Source: Natronincola peptidivorans
GTDB lineage: Bacteria; Bacillota; Clostridia; Peptostreptococcales; Natronincolaceae
Direction of reading: 5' to 3'
NCBI RefSeq assembly: GCF_900111615.1
Contig: NZ_FOHU01000020.1
Span: 1 to 47,396, forward strand
DNA: 47,396 nt
A program made the translations under genes and the position numbers. The notes below the pieces were generated by a model, which was not told the DNA's origin, searched no databases, and saw only the letters and a program-made list of their open reading frames with translations. Position 1 is the stretch's first letter. Each line of letters begins with the position of its first letter. Shown piece after piece: positions 8,235 through 16,161 of the stretch.

Positions 8235-8868
8235 AATTAGGGTATTAATTGTAGACGACCATAGTGTAGTGAGGAAGGGACTAAAAATGTTTTTAGCCTC
8301 CAATCCTTCTCTAGAGGTATGCGGAGAAGCGGAGAGCTTGAGAGATGCCATCAGGATGATTGATAAAACTAACCCTGATGTGATTATTTTAGACTTTAAA
8401 CTTCCTGATGGAGATGGTATCAATGGAAGCATCACCATAAAAGCTCGTTTCCCAGATATCAAAATTATTATTTTAACAGCCTATACCGAAAGAGAAATGG
8501 TGATTGGGGCAATCCGGGCTGGTGTTGATGCTTATTTATTAAAGGATATAGAGAGTGAAGAAATAATTAAAACAATCATAGCTGTATATGAGGGAAAATC
8601 CGTGTTAGATGCTTCTGTCACGGAGGAGGTTTTTAGCACCTTAAAGGTGGATAATGGAAATATAAAAAGCAAGTATAACCTAAGCCCTCAGGAAACTAAA
8701 ATTTTGGAGATGATTGCCCTAGGCAAGGTGAACAAGGAGATCGCGGAAGCTTTGAGCATCTCTGACAAAACAGTGAGAAATTATATCAGCAATATTTTTA
8801 AAAAATTAAATGTTTCCAATAGAACAGAGGCTGCCAGCTACTGGATAAGGAAAACAAATATTCAGTAG
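8221..8868 (+). CDS. NarL/LuxR-family response regulator
   Basis: A 215-residue DNA-binding response regulator. The receiver domain (about 1-125) has the acidic pair in VDDHSVV, phospho-acceptor Asp58 in VIILDFKLPDGDG, and the conserved Lys in YLLKDIES. The C-terminal LuxR-type helix-turn-helix runs from LSPQETKILEMIALG to NYISNIFKKLNVSNRTEA (about 150-205). GGGAGG inside the end of the kinase gene serves as ribosome binding site, and the start overlaps the kinase by 14 bases, so the pair is translationally coupled. Clear partner of the upstream kinase. Confidence 0.93.
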   Translation: MMVNKIRVLIVDDHSVVRKGLKMFLASNPSLEVCGEAESLRDAIRMIDKTNPDVIILDFKLPDGDGINGSITIKARFPDIKIIILTAYTEREMVIGAIRAGVDAYLLKDIESEEIIKTIIAVYEGKSVLDASVTEEVFSTLKVDNGNIKSKYNLSPQETKILEMIALGKVNKEIAEALSISDKTVRNYISNIFKKLNVSNRTEAASYWIRKTNIQ

Positions 8869-8998
8869 GGACAAATGTACCTATCCCAAAGGACTTATTG
8901 CACTGTTCAAACTCCCTCTACAAAATGATAAGTTATTAATATAACAAAGTTTTGTTAAATGCTAACAGATTACCATAATAATAGAGGGGAGACTTGAA

Positions 8999-10249
8999 AT
9001 GAAGAAAATTTTGTTGATGACATTAGTGTTGATATTAGTAAGTGGAGTAGCTCTAACAGGATGTACAGCTACTGAAGAACCGGTAACAGCAGCAGAGGAT
9101 GTAGTGGAAGAACCAGTCGCTATAGAAGAGGATAATGAATCAGAAGACTACGAAAACGGAAGATATAGAGGGATTTATGGAGACGGTGGAGAGCAGCAGG
9201 TAAGTGTACAATTTGATTTAGAGGACAACGTTATCAGTAATGTAAGTTTTAGACATTTATATTACTCAGGAACCGACTATCGTAAATTAGAAGAGGGAGA
9301 AGCATTATACCCAATCCTACAGCAGCATCAGCAAATAATAGAGTACTTAGAAGGAAAACCATTATCAGCAATCTATGACCTTTATACACCTGGAGATTTC
9401 ATCGAAGATATTGATAGCTTTTCAGGCGCAAGCATCAGAGGCAGTAAGATCTTCTCTGCCATCAAGGATGGTTTAAATAGAGGACTTTATACACCTGCAG
9501 GGAACTTCAGTAGAGCTATTGAAGAGTATGAAAATGGAAGATATAGAGGGATCTATGGAGATGGTGGAGAGCAGCAGGTAAGTATCCAGTTTGATGTAGA
9601 GAATAATAGCATTAGTAATGTAAGCTTTAGACATTTATATTACTCAGGAACCGACTATCGCAAATTAGAAGAGGGAGAGGCATTATATCCAATTCTACAA
9701 CAGCATGAGCAAATCATTGAGTACCTAGAAGGGAAACCATTATCAGCAATCTTTGACCTTCATACACCTGGAGATTTCATCGAAGATATTGACAGCTTTA
9801 CAGGAGCTACTATTAGAGGAAACAAGGTATTCTCCGCAATTATGGATGGCTTAAACAGAGGACTTTATTCACCAGCAGGTGACTTCAGTAGAAATATTGG
9901 AGCATATGAAGATGGAAGATATAGAGGAATCTACGAAGATGGTGGAGAGCAACAGGTAAGTGTTCAGTTTGATGTAGAAAACAACAGTATCAGCAATGTA
10001 AGTTTTAGACATTTATACTATTCAGGAACCGACTATCGTAAATTAGAAGAGGGAGAAGCATTATACCCAATCCTACAACAGCATGAGCAAATCATAGAGT
10101 ACCTTGAAGGGAAACCATTATCAGCAATCTTTGACCTTCATATACCTGGAGATTTCATCGAAGATGTTGACAGCTTTACAGGAGCCACTATTAGAGGAAA
10201 CAAGGTAATCTCCGCAATTATGGATGGATTAAACAGAGGACTTTACTAA
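8999..10249 (+). CDS. Lipoprotein with three tandem FMN-binding repeats (predicted multi-flavin)
   Basis: A 416-residue secreted lipoprotein: the signal peptide ends in a lipobox LTGC with Cys22, and an acidic linker follows. Three near-identical 126-residue repeats cover residues 51-176, 177-302 and 303-416. Each begins Y-E-(N/D)-G-R-Y-R-G-I-Y, as FMN_bind (PF04205) domains do. Each ends with an ApbE-type flavinylation motif: DSFSGAS (139-145), DSFTGAT (265-271) and DSFTGAT (391-397). In known proteins the last Ser/Thr receives FMN covalently on the outer face of the membrane. The protein could thus carry up to three flavins as an electron wire, like Listeria PplA in principle. That role is inference, and no ApbE gene is in this window. 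The two-component genes lie directly upstream. RBS GAGGGGAG. Confidence 0.8.
   Translation: MKKILLMTLVLILVSGVALTGCTATEEPVTAAEDVVEEPVAIEEDNESEDYENGRYRGIYGDGGEQQVSVQFDLEDNVISNVSFRHLYYSGTDYRKLEEGEALYPILQQHQQIIEYLEGKPLSAIYDLYTPGDFIEDIDSFSGASIRGSKIFSAIKDGLNRGLYTPAGNFSRAIEEYENGRYRGIYGDGGEQQVSIQFDVENNSISNVSFRHLYYSGTDYRKLEEGEALYPILQQHEQIIEYLEGKPLSAIFDLHTPGDFIEDIDSFTGATIRGNKVFSAIMDGLNRGLYSPAGDFSRNIGAYEDGRYRGIYEDGGEQQVSVQFDVENNSISNVSFRHLYYSGTDYRKLEEGEALYPILQQHEQIIEYLEGKPLSAIFDLHIPGDFIEDVDSFTGATIRGNKVISAIMDGLNRGLY
9149..10246 (+). repeat. Three tandem 378-bp repeats inside the lipoprotein gene
   Basis: Copies at 9149-9526, 9527-9904 and 9905-10246 (the last shortened). Long stretches are identical or nearly so at the DNA level, for instance from AGACATTTATA to CTATCG in each copy. 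Copies 2 and 3 resemble each other more than copy 1, pointing to stepwise duplication. Confidence 0.95.
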
Positions 10250-10357
10250 AACTATATAATTCCTGTGAACCCTTTACATGATGTTGGGATAAGGAGCATT
10301 TCCCCCATATATAAAAGTTTGTTAATCTAGCATCCAAAGCGGTTCAGGCAAAATATG

Positions 10358-10390
10358 ATAGAGTCAGATATAAGTCTGGCTCTATTTTAA
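10358..10390 (+). terminator. Terminator after the lipoprotein gene
   Basis: ATAGAGTCAGA-TATAAG-TCTGGCTCTAT forms an 11-base stem with one wobble or mismatch, followed by TTTTAA. Confidence 0.6.
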
Positions 10391-10440
10391 ATACAATGTA
10401 ATATAAACTGCAAAGTGGATTAAATAAAAGCATCTTTAAT

Positions 10441-10467
10441 ACAAAAAAGAACCGATTAACGGTTCTT
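10441..10467 (-). terminator. Terminator of tRNA-Ala
   Basis: Read on the minus strand, AGAACCG-TTAAT-CGGTTCT followed by a T run lies immediately downstream of the tRNA 3' end. Confidence 0.8.
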
Positions 10468-10473
10468 TATTTT

Positions 10474-10549
10474 TGGTGGAGATAAGGGGACTTGAACCCC
10501 TGACCTCTTGACTGCCAGTCAAGCGCGCTCCCAACTGCGCCATACCCCC
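10474..10549 (-). tRNA. tRNA-Ala(GGC)
   Basis: A 76-base cloverleaf including an encoded CCA (10476-10474). The acceptor stem pairs GGGGGTA with TATCTCC and contains the G3:U70 wobble that marks alanine tRNAs. The anticodon stem is CTTGA/TCAAG, with loop CTGGCAG giving anticodon GGC; the T arm is AGGGG-TTCAAGT-CCCCT. A matching promoter and terminator flank it. A decayed relative lies 4 kb away at 6477. Confidence 0.97.
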
Positions 10550-10560
10550 TCGCAAAAATA

Positions 10561-10589
10561 AGTATACTATAAAAGCGAATATTTGTAAA
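10561..10589 (-). promoter_or_regulatory. Promoter of tRNA-Ala
   Basis: On the minus strand: TTTACA (10589-10584), a 17-base spacer and TATACT (10566-10561), ending 11 bases before the tRNA 5' end. Near-consensus SigA promoter for a single-gene tRNA unit. Confidence 0.75.
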
Positions 10590-10912
10590 TAAATTTTATG
10601 TACTAACAAAAAAGTGGTTACCATAGAATATATTATAGAGATGCTTTTTATATAATCATGTCGAGTATACGACAAATAAATAGAAAAATGCAAAACATTT
10701 GCGGAATTTCACTAACGATTTTCTAATGAATTTGAAGGACTTATTTGAAGACTATAGAACTTAGTATGAATATGCTAAAACTATATAATTCTAAGCTAAA
10801 TTATATTTCTTAAATAAATTATAATCTTATATTAAAATAACTTGGAATATTTATGCTGGATATGTAAATCCCTTTAAATACTTTTCAATAAAGCTATTAG
10901 GAGGCGATTATA
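10590..10912. other. Intergenic region, no gene seen
   Basis: AT-rich sequence between the tRNA promoter and a small hypothetical gene. The only clear signal is the AGGAGG ribosome binding site at 10899-10904 for the GTG at 10913. Confidence 0.4.
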
Positions 10913-11119
10913 GTGAAAAGAGAAGAAGAACTAGAGTATTCAGAAGAAGATTTAAGGGAAATTGAATTAGGCTTGGAAGAATTATCATTACAATTAATCG
11001 ATATTTTAAATCGATATAAATCTCATAATATTATTGATGATGTGGAATATCATAATCACATAAAAATAAAAAAAAGTTTTTTAGAATATATAAAAAACCA
11101 AGGATTAAATCAAGACTAA
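10913..11119 (+). CDS. Small acidic hypothetical protein
   Basis: A 68-residue protein starting at GTG 10913, with AGGAGG (10899-10904) 8 bases upstream. The sequence is highly charged and probably all helical: an acidic N-terminal half (EEELEYSEEDLREIELGLEE) and a more basic C-terminal half (HIKIKKSFLEYIKNQG). There is no signal peptide or membrane segment. I do not recognise the family. A small membrane-protein gene follows after 61 bp that contain a long hairpin, so the two may share a transcript but be translated under different control. Confidence 0.7.
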   Translation: MKREEELEYSEEDLREIELGLEELSLQLIDILNRYKSHNIIDDVEYHNHIKIKKSFLEYIKNQGLNQD

Positions 11120-11131
11120 TTTGGCAACAAA

Positions 11132-11195
11132 ACCCTTAGATATCATATGATAATATAAAGAGCGAAAAAAAGGGGGGGATATGATATCTGAGGGT
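11132..11195 (+). promoter_or_regulatory. Long hairpin that buries the start codon of the next gene
   Basis: ACCCTTAGATATCATAT (11132-11148) pairs with ATATGATATCTGAGGGT (11179-11195): 17 pairs with a single U-G wobble and a 30-base loop. The ATG of the downstream gene (11181-11183) lies inside the 3' arm, and the G-rich ribosome binding site (11172-11178) is in the loop. The arm runs five codons into the gene. A translational switch or thermosensor is possible (inference). Confidence 0.6.
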
Positions 11196-11567
11196 ATTGA
11201 TTTAATTACAGCAGATTTTCTAATGACTTTTACGGGAGCAGTTTTAGCTACCAATATCATTACACACTTTGTTAAGGATTACACCCCTGACTGTATTGAC
11301 AGAAAAATTGTAACCCTTGTAGTTGCAGCTTTTGTTATGTTTTCTAATCAGTTAGTTTTTCACACCCTTTCTTTAAAATCCTTATATCTTACTTTTTTAA
11401 ATTCTTTTTTAGTAGCAACTGCTGCTATGGGCAATTATGAAGTTTTATCAAATAAGATGAAGAGAAGGATAGAAAAGGATCTGGAAAAAGAGAAGGTGTT
11501 ACAAAAAGAGAAGGAGCTAGAAAAAGAAAAAGCAGAGATTAGAAAAAAAATAAAAGATAAAGTATAA
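11181..11567 (+). CDS. Small membrane protein with C-terminal charged coiled coil
   Basis: A 128-residue protein with two or three hydrophobic segments (about residues 10-32, 43-60 and 63-85), then a strongly charged tail rich in Lys and Glu (about 95-128) that should form a helix or coiled coil. The pattern of a short membrane domain with ITHFVKDYTP between helices loosely recalls phage-type holin-like proteins, but no other phage gene is near. I do not assign a function. The AGGGGGGG ribosome binding site is only 2-3 bases from the ATG at its end, and the start codon is inside a long hairpin, so expression may be controlled. Confidence 0.65.
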   Translation: MISEGIDLITADFLMTFTGAVLATNIITHFVKDYTPDCIDRKIVTLVVAAFVMFSNQLVFHTLSLKSLYLTFLNSFLVATAAMGNYEVLSNKMKRRIEKDLEKEKVLQKEKELEKEKAEIRKKIKDKV

Positions 11568-11573
11568 GAGTAA

Positions 11574-11612
11574 AAGAGTGCTAGGCAAAACAGGTCTAGC
11601 CTCTTATATTTT
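11574..11612 (+). terminator. Weak candidate terminator
   Basis: GCTAG...CTAGC arms of 5 bases around an 11-base loop, followed by TCTTATATTTTTAT. Marginal stem. Confidence 0.35.
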
Positions 11613-11619
11613 TATGGAC

Positions 11620-11648
11620 TTTGCAAATATGTAAAACCATGTTATAAT
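11620..11648 (+). promoter_or_regulatory. Promoter of the FtsH-like protease gene
   Basis: TTTGCA/TTGCAA (11620-11626) with 16-17 bases to a perfect TATAAT (11643-11648). The leader to the ATG at 11708 is about 50 bases. Confidence 0.55.
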
Positions 11649-11707
11649 ATTATGTAAACCTAAAACGGCATACCACTTTTTCACTATACAACACAGGAGG
11701 TTATAGA

Positions 11708-13492
11708 ATGAAAAAGTTTAATAAAAATAGATGGATATTGGTAGTAAGTGTAGTAATTATAGTATTATCTATTATATCTTTTGGGATATATAGACAATTT
11801 TTTTATCCAGAAAAGCCAATTGAAATAACCTATGGAGAGTTTCTTGAAAATATTGAAGAAAAACAGGTAAGCAAAGTTATGTTATCTGATGATGCTAAAA
11901 TCCAAGGTGAGTTCCAGGATGGACAGAGATTTATCACGGATCACCCTAGATCAGATAATCTAAAGGAAAGACTTCTTATGGAAGATATACAAGTAATAGA
12001 AGTTGGAGAAAAGCAGTCAATGGGACAAATAATTACTTTTGTTATCGTAATTGGTTCCTTTGCAGGGGTAGCATATTACCTTTCAAAGCAAGGTTCAAAA
12101 CAGGCATCTAAAGAATATGATAAAATGTCTTCTGTTGAATTTTCCACCCAAAAAGAATCCAGCATTTCATTTTCCAATATAGCTGGTAATGAAGAAGCCA
12201 AAGAAAATATTATGGAGCTAGTAGATTTTCTAAAAAACCCAGAAAAATATCAGCGATATGGTGCCAGAATGCCCAAGGGGGTTATACTATACGGACCTCC
12301 TGGTACAGGGAAAACGCTAATGGCTAAAGCCTTGGCAAGTGAGGCAGGTGTTGACTTTTTAGCAGTTTCAGGATCAGATTTTGTACAGGTATATGCTGGT
12401 CTGGGAGCTGGTAGGGTTAGAAATTTATTTAAAAAAGCTAGTGAAAAAGGAAAGTGTGTTATTTTTATTGACGAAATAGATGCAATAGGGAAGAAAAGAG
12501 ACAGAGGTGGCTTAGGAGGCAGTGACGAATCTGATAGAACCCTGAATGCTTTGCTAACGGAAATGTCAGGCTTTAAAGGAAGTGAAGGTATCATCGTAAT
12601 GGCAGCCACCAACAGATTAGATATATTAGATGAGGCCCTGTTAAGACCTGGTCGTTTTGATCGACAAATAGAGGTAGGTCTACCGGATTTAAAGGCTCGT
12701 CAAGATATTTTAAAGCTTTATACAAAAGATAGACCTATAGCTACTGCTGTAAGTATAGAAAGGATAGCACATCAAACTGTATACTTTAGTGGAGCAAAGC
12801 TTGAAAATCTTATGAATGAAGCAGCTATTTATGCTGCTAGAGAAGATGCAAGCTATATTTCAGAAAAGCATATAGATAGAGCTTTTTATACAGTTATTGC
12901 AGGAGAAGAAAAGAAGGATCGAAGCAATATAAAAGAAGCTGATAGGAGTATTACGGCTTATCATGAAGCTGGACATACTGTAGCTACGAAATTATTGTGC
13001 CCTGAAAACAAAGTTACAAAGGTTACGATTATACCAAGTACAAAGGGTGCTGGGGGCTTTAGTATGAACATTCCTCCTGATCGGATGTATCATAGAAAAA
13101 AAGATATGCTAAACAATATCAAGGTTGCACTAGCAGGAAGAGTAGTTGAGGAGCTTGTTTTTGGAGAGGATAATATAACAACAGGAGCAAGTAACGATAT
13201 ACAAAAGGCTACTGAGATTATTGTGGCTATGACAAAACAATTTGGTATGAGTGAAGAAGTGGGTATGATTAACTATGATATTTTACTAGGACAGTCTGGA
13301 GGAATGGATCAAAAGCTTATAGAAAGCTGTAACAAAACCATGAAAATCCTTTATACTGAAACAAAGGAAATGATACAAGAAAACATTGCTTTAGTTAAAG
13401 CTATAGCTGAAGGCTTAATGGATAAAGAAACCTTAAAGGAAGATGAAATTCAAGAAATTGTCAGCAGTTATCTTATGAAAAAAGCAGTTTAA
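11708..13492 (+). CDS. ftsH: FtsH-like membrane AAA+ zinc metalloprotease (diverged paralogue)
   Basis: A 594-residue ATP-dependent membrane protease. Two membrane helices (about residues 9-28 and 108-127) flank an extracytoplasmic domain. The AAA+ domain has Walker A GPPGTGKT (196-203), Walker B CVIFIDEIDA and the second region of homology TNRLDILDEALLRPGRFDRQ. The zinc site HEAGH is at 419-423, with a downstream acidic ligand in SNDIQKATEI. The pore loop, FVG in standard FtsH (as in MFVGVGASR), reads YAG here (229-231, VYAGLGAGR), and the linker after Walker B is unlike the usual GHDEREQTLN. All catalytic residues are kept, so it should be active, perhaps on a narrower substrate set. It is away from the usual tilS-hpt-ftsH locus, suggesting an extra copy. 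Confidence 0.88.
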   Translation: MKKFNKNRWILVVSVVIIVLSIISFGIYRQFFYPEKPIEITYGEFLENIEEKQVSKVMLSDDAKIQGEFQDGQRFITDHPRSDNLKERLLMEDIQVIEVGEKQSMGQIITFVIVIGSFAGVAYYLSKQGSKQASKEYDKMSSVEFSTQKESSISFSNIAGNEEAKENIMELVDFLKNPEKYQRYGARMPKGVILYGPPGTGKTLMAKALASEAGVDFLAVSGSDFVQVYAGLGAGRVRNLFKKASEKGKCVIFIDEIDAIGKKRDRGGLGGSDESDRTLNALLTEMSGFKGSEGIIVMAATNRLDILDEALLRPGRFDRQIEVGLPDLKARQDILKLYTKDRPIATAVSIERIAHQTVYFSGAKLENLMNEAAIYAAREDASYISEKHIDRAFYTVIAGEEKKDRSNIKEADRSITAYHEAGHTVATKLLCPENKVTKVTIIPSTKGAGGFSMNIPPDRMYHRKKDMLNNIKVALAGRVVEELVFGEDNITTGASNDIQKATEIIVAMTKQFGMSEEVGMINYDILLGQSGGMDQKLIESCNKTMKILYTETKEMIQENIALVKAIAEGLMDKETLKEDEIQEIVSSYLMKKAV

Positions 13493-13494
13493 TT

Positions 13495-13554
13495 ATAGAG
13501 CCTCCTAAGGTATACACTGAAAACAATAGTGTATAATACCCTAGGAGGCTCTAT
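13495..13554. terminator. Large palindrome between convergent genes
   Basis: Arms of about 24 bases (ATAGAGCCTCCTA...TATACACT against AGTGTATA...TAGGAGGCTCTAT) enclose a 9-base loop with small bulges. It lies between the protease (plus) and flavin reductase (minus) genes. It has poor T runs for an intrinsic terminator, but position and strength suggest a bidirectional stop. Confidence 0.55.
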
Positions 13555-13574
13555 TATGCTAAAAAATAGCAAAA

Positions 13575-14147
13575 TTATAACCAATTATCTTTAAAAACTG
13601 TTTCAATGATATCATCTTGAGCTTCTTCTTTATACATCTCGACTATTTCTCCGAAATAAAAGAAATGAAGGTCTTTACCAGGGGTATCATCTAGAGAATA
13701 GTATTGGTCCATAATAGATTTTTCTAAAAATTGTTGATCCATCTTTTCCTTGCTGACTATTTTGCATTCTACATTTATAAATGCTTCTTTAATTACAGGC
13801 GTTGCTACTGTCTTTGCTGAGGTGGGTGTTAAACCAGTTTCTTTAAACTTATCATAGTCTCTCCCTGATTTGGTGCCGCAGAATGCCATTTCCTTTTTAT
13901 ACTTGGCAGTAAAGAAATTCACCGTGAAGCTATCACTTTCTTCTATTAACTTATATGTATGCCTTGAACCCCTAACCATTGCAACGAAAATAGGCTTATT
14001 CCAGGCAAACATAATACTACCCCATGCTATGGTCATTGGATTGGGTTTACCGTCTTTTCCTTCAGCAACTAATAATACACGACCCTCCTTAAGTGTTTGC
14101 AATATCTGGGTACTATATTGGGGGAATTCAATTGCTTTTTTATTCAT
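13575..14147 (-). CDS. Flavin reductase-like (flavoredoxin) protein
   Basis: Start chosen at the ATG at 14147, 8 bases after GAGGAG; the ATG at 14153 and GTG at 14156 sit almost on that site. The 190-residue protein has the flavin_reduct split-barrel features: NPMTIAWGSIMF, KPIFVAMVRGSRHTYKLIEES, and SFTVNFFTAKYKKEMAFCGTKSGRDYDKF. Members bind FMN and pass electrons from NAD(P)H or ferredoxin to flavins or other acceptors; many in anaerobes are called flavoredoxins. It is monocistronic, divergent from pckA. The redox partner is unknown. Confidence 0.85.
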   Translation of the reverse strand: MNKKAIEFPQYSTQILQTLKEGRVLLVAEGKDGKPNPMTIAWGSIMFAWNKPIFVAMVRGSRHTYKLIEESDSFTVNFFTAKYKKEMAFCGTKSGRDYDKFKETGLTPTSAKTVATPVIKEAFINVECKIVSKEKMDQQFLEKSIMDQYYSLDDTPGKDLHFFYFGEIVEMYKEEAQDDIIETVFKDNWL

Positions 14148-14326
14148 TTCCATCACTCCTCAAATACTTAAATGGTTATCAAATATTATTCTAATAAACT
14201 TACTTATTTATTACAAATTTTTTCATAAAGAAAGAGCATTAAATACGTAGCTCTCTACTCAATAATAATTGATAAAGGCATTAAATATATACTAATTATT
14301 TTTTTTAGAAAAAATGCGAAACAATA

Positions 14327-14354
14327 TTGAAAAATAATATATATATGTTATACT
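14327..14354 (+). promoter_or_regulatory. Promoter of pckA
   Basis: TTGAAA (14327-14332), 16 bases, TATACT (14349-14354), in an extremely AT-rich stretch. Confidence 0.55.
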
Positions 14355-14411
14355 ATTTTTATAATAATACATACTATATATTTTTCTAATATTATTAATG
14401 GGGTGACGAAA

Positions 14412-15932
14412 TTGAAAAACAAAGCTATTGAAATTGAAAATTTGATTGATAATCCATCGGTAGAAGAGCTAAGAAGACTGGCACAGCATCATGAAAAAAC
14501 AACAACATATCAAAGTGCTTCTTATGTAAGTCAAGTGAGAAATCGCAGTGCAAAACATAGTTTTATTATTGATGACGTTGAACTGGGTATAGGACAAAAA
14601 GGAATATCTAGAGGGGAAGCAGAAAAGATAATACTTCAAGTAAAAGATTACTTATCAAATCAAGAGGTTATTCGGCTAGACAGAAGAATGGGAAACAATA
14701 ATGAATTCAGCTTCAATTGCAGGTTATATATCACCAAAGAATATAGCAGGATTGCCTATATGTGGAACAATACTTTATTTGAGGCATTGGATAAAAATAA
14801 TCCTGATTTCACTTCTATTTATGTGCCAGAATGGCCTGAAAGAATCATCATTGTTGATCCCATCAATTACGAGACCTATATATTAGGTACAGATTATTTT
14901 GGTGAAGCAAAAAAGTCTTTTCTTAGAATGGCAATGTATAAAGTGAAAAACGATAAAGGCTTGGGGCTGCATGCTGGCAGCAAAGTTTTAAGAGTCAAGG
15001 ATAAAGAGGGTAATTTAAATGAAGTAGGGTTCATTATGTTTGGTTTAAGCGGCACAGGGAAAACTACCCTAACAATCCATAACCATGGATTAGAGGGGGA
15101 GGAAGCTGCTATCGTCAGACAAGATGATGTAGTTTTTATGGATGAAAAAGGAGCTTGCTTCGGAAGCGAAAATGGATTCTTTATTAAAACAGAAGGTTTA
15201 GACCCATCTCAAAAGGTGCTTTATGATGCCGCTATTCATCCAGCGACAGTTTTTGAAAACGTTATGGTAAATGAGGAAGGGATAATTGATTTTGAGAATA
15301 CAGAGTTAACTTCTAATGGTAGAGGAGTTGTGCTAAGACAAGAAATAGTTAATACAGATGATAGCATAGATATAGAAAAGGCAAATAAAATTATATTTAT
15401 TACCAGAAGAAATGACATTATACCTCCTGTAGCAAAGCTAACTCCTGAGCAAGCAGCTATGTATTTTATGCTGGGAGAATCTATAGAAACCTCTGCAGGA
15501 GATCCTACAAAAGCTGGTCAGGCGAAAAGATGTGTAGGTACAAACCCATTTATTATTGGACCGGAAGCTGTGGAAGGACAAAGGATCATGGAGATATTAA
15601 AAAACAATAAGGACATGGAATGTTATTTATTAAATACCGGCAGTGTAGGTGCTAAGGAAGGTTTTGAAGGAGAAAAGATTACCATCACAGTTTCAACTGA
15701 AATAATGAAACAAATAGCAAAAGATACTATAGAATGGAAGAAGGATGAAGACTGGGGTTATGAGGTTCCCCTTGCAATGGAAGGATTAGATTTATGCAAA
15801 TATGAACCTAAACAATACTATACAGAGATAGAGTACAAGAATATTGTAAACGCATTAAGAAAGGAAAGAAAGCAGTGGTTAGAGCAGTTTGATAACATAG
15901 TAATTGAAGGTAAAGCTATAATTGCATCATAA
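14412..15932 (+). CDS. pckA: Phosphoenolpyruvate carboxykinase (ATP)
   Basis: Start taken as the TTG at 14412 because GGGGTG (14400-14405) then serves as ribosome binding site; a GTG at 14403 would have none. The 506-residue protein interconverts oxaloacetate plus ATP with PEP plus CO2 and ADP. It shows the kinase-1 P-loop GLSGTGKTT (211-219), the kinase-2-like metal-binding stretch RQDDVVFMDEKG, and TPEQAAMYFMLGESIETSAG with the downstream KAGQAKRCVGTNPF loop. The product resembles ATP-type enzymes but is somewhat diverged at the N-terminus. In an amino-acid fermenter it may run either way between C4 acids and PEP. Confidence 0.88.
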   Translation: MKNKAIEIENLIDNPSVEELRRLAQHHEKTTTYQSASYVSQVRNRSAKHSFIIDDVELGIGQKGISRGEAEKIILQVKDYLSNQEVIRLDRRMGNNNEFSFNCRLYITKEYSRIAYMWNNTLFEALDKNNPDFTSIYVPEWPERIIIVDPINYETYILGTDYFGEAKKSFLRMAMYKVKNDKGLGLHAGSKVLRVKDKEGNLNEVGFIMFGLSGTGKTTLTIHNHGLEGEEAAIVRQDDVVFMDEKGACFGSENGFFIKTEGLDPSQKVLYDAAIHPATVFENVMVNEEGIIDFENTELTSNGRGVVLRQEIVNTDDSIDIEKANKIIFITRRNDIIPPVAKLTPEQAAMYFMLGESIETSAGDPTKAGQAKRCVGTNPFIIGPEAVEGQRIMEILKNNKDMECYLLNTGSVGAKEGFEGEKITITVSTEIMKQIAKDTIEWKKDEDWGYEVPLAMEGLDLCKYEPKQYYTEIEYKNIVNALRKERKQWLEQFDNIVIEGKAIIAS

Positions 15933-15949
15933 TTTCTATAGTGGTTTTA

Positions 15950-16003
15950 AAATCCAGCGTTGCATGTGTATCTCGATGATACCCTTCATGTGCTGGATTT
16001 TTT
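15950..16003 (+). terminator. Terminator of pckA
   Basis: AATCCAGC...GCTGGATT outer arms plus inner TGTATC/GATAC pairing around a TCGA-type loop, followed by TTTTTT. Confidence 0.8.
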
Positions 16004-16161
16004 GGTTATATGGCTCTGATAGTTCTTTTCTTAGAAAGTCAACCAACGTGGACAGTAAAAAAAGAAAGAGAATTAAATAATATGTAATCTAATGGCCTGC
16101 TAATAGTTCATAATACTATATGATGGTAAAATGTACATTTTATATTTTAAATAATTTGGTG

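Noticed and set aside
10245-10791. Repeated CTAAAACTATATAATTC near 10245 and 10775
   Set aside because: Two imperfectly bounded copies in AT-rich DNA with no symmetry or link to genes; probably chance.
11181-11567. Phage holin
   Set aside because: Topology is compatible, but there is no endolysin or other phage gene nearby and the charged tail is not diagnostic.
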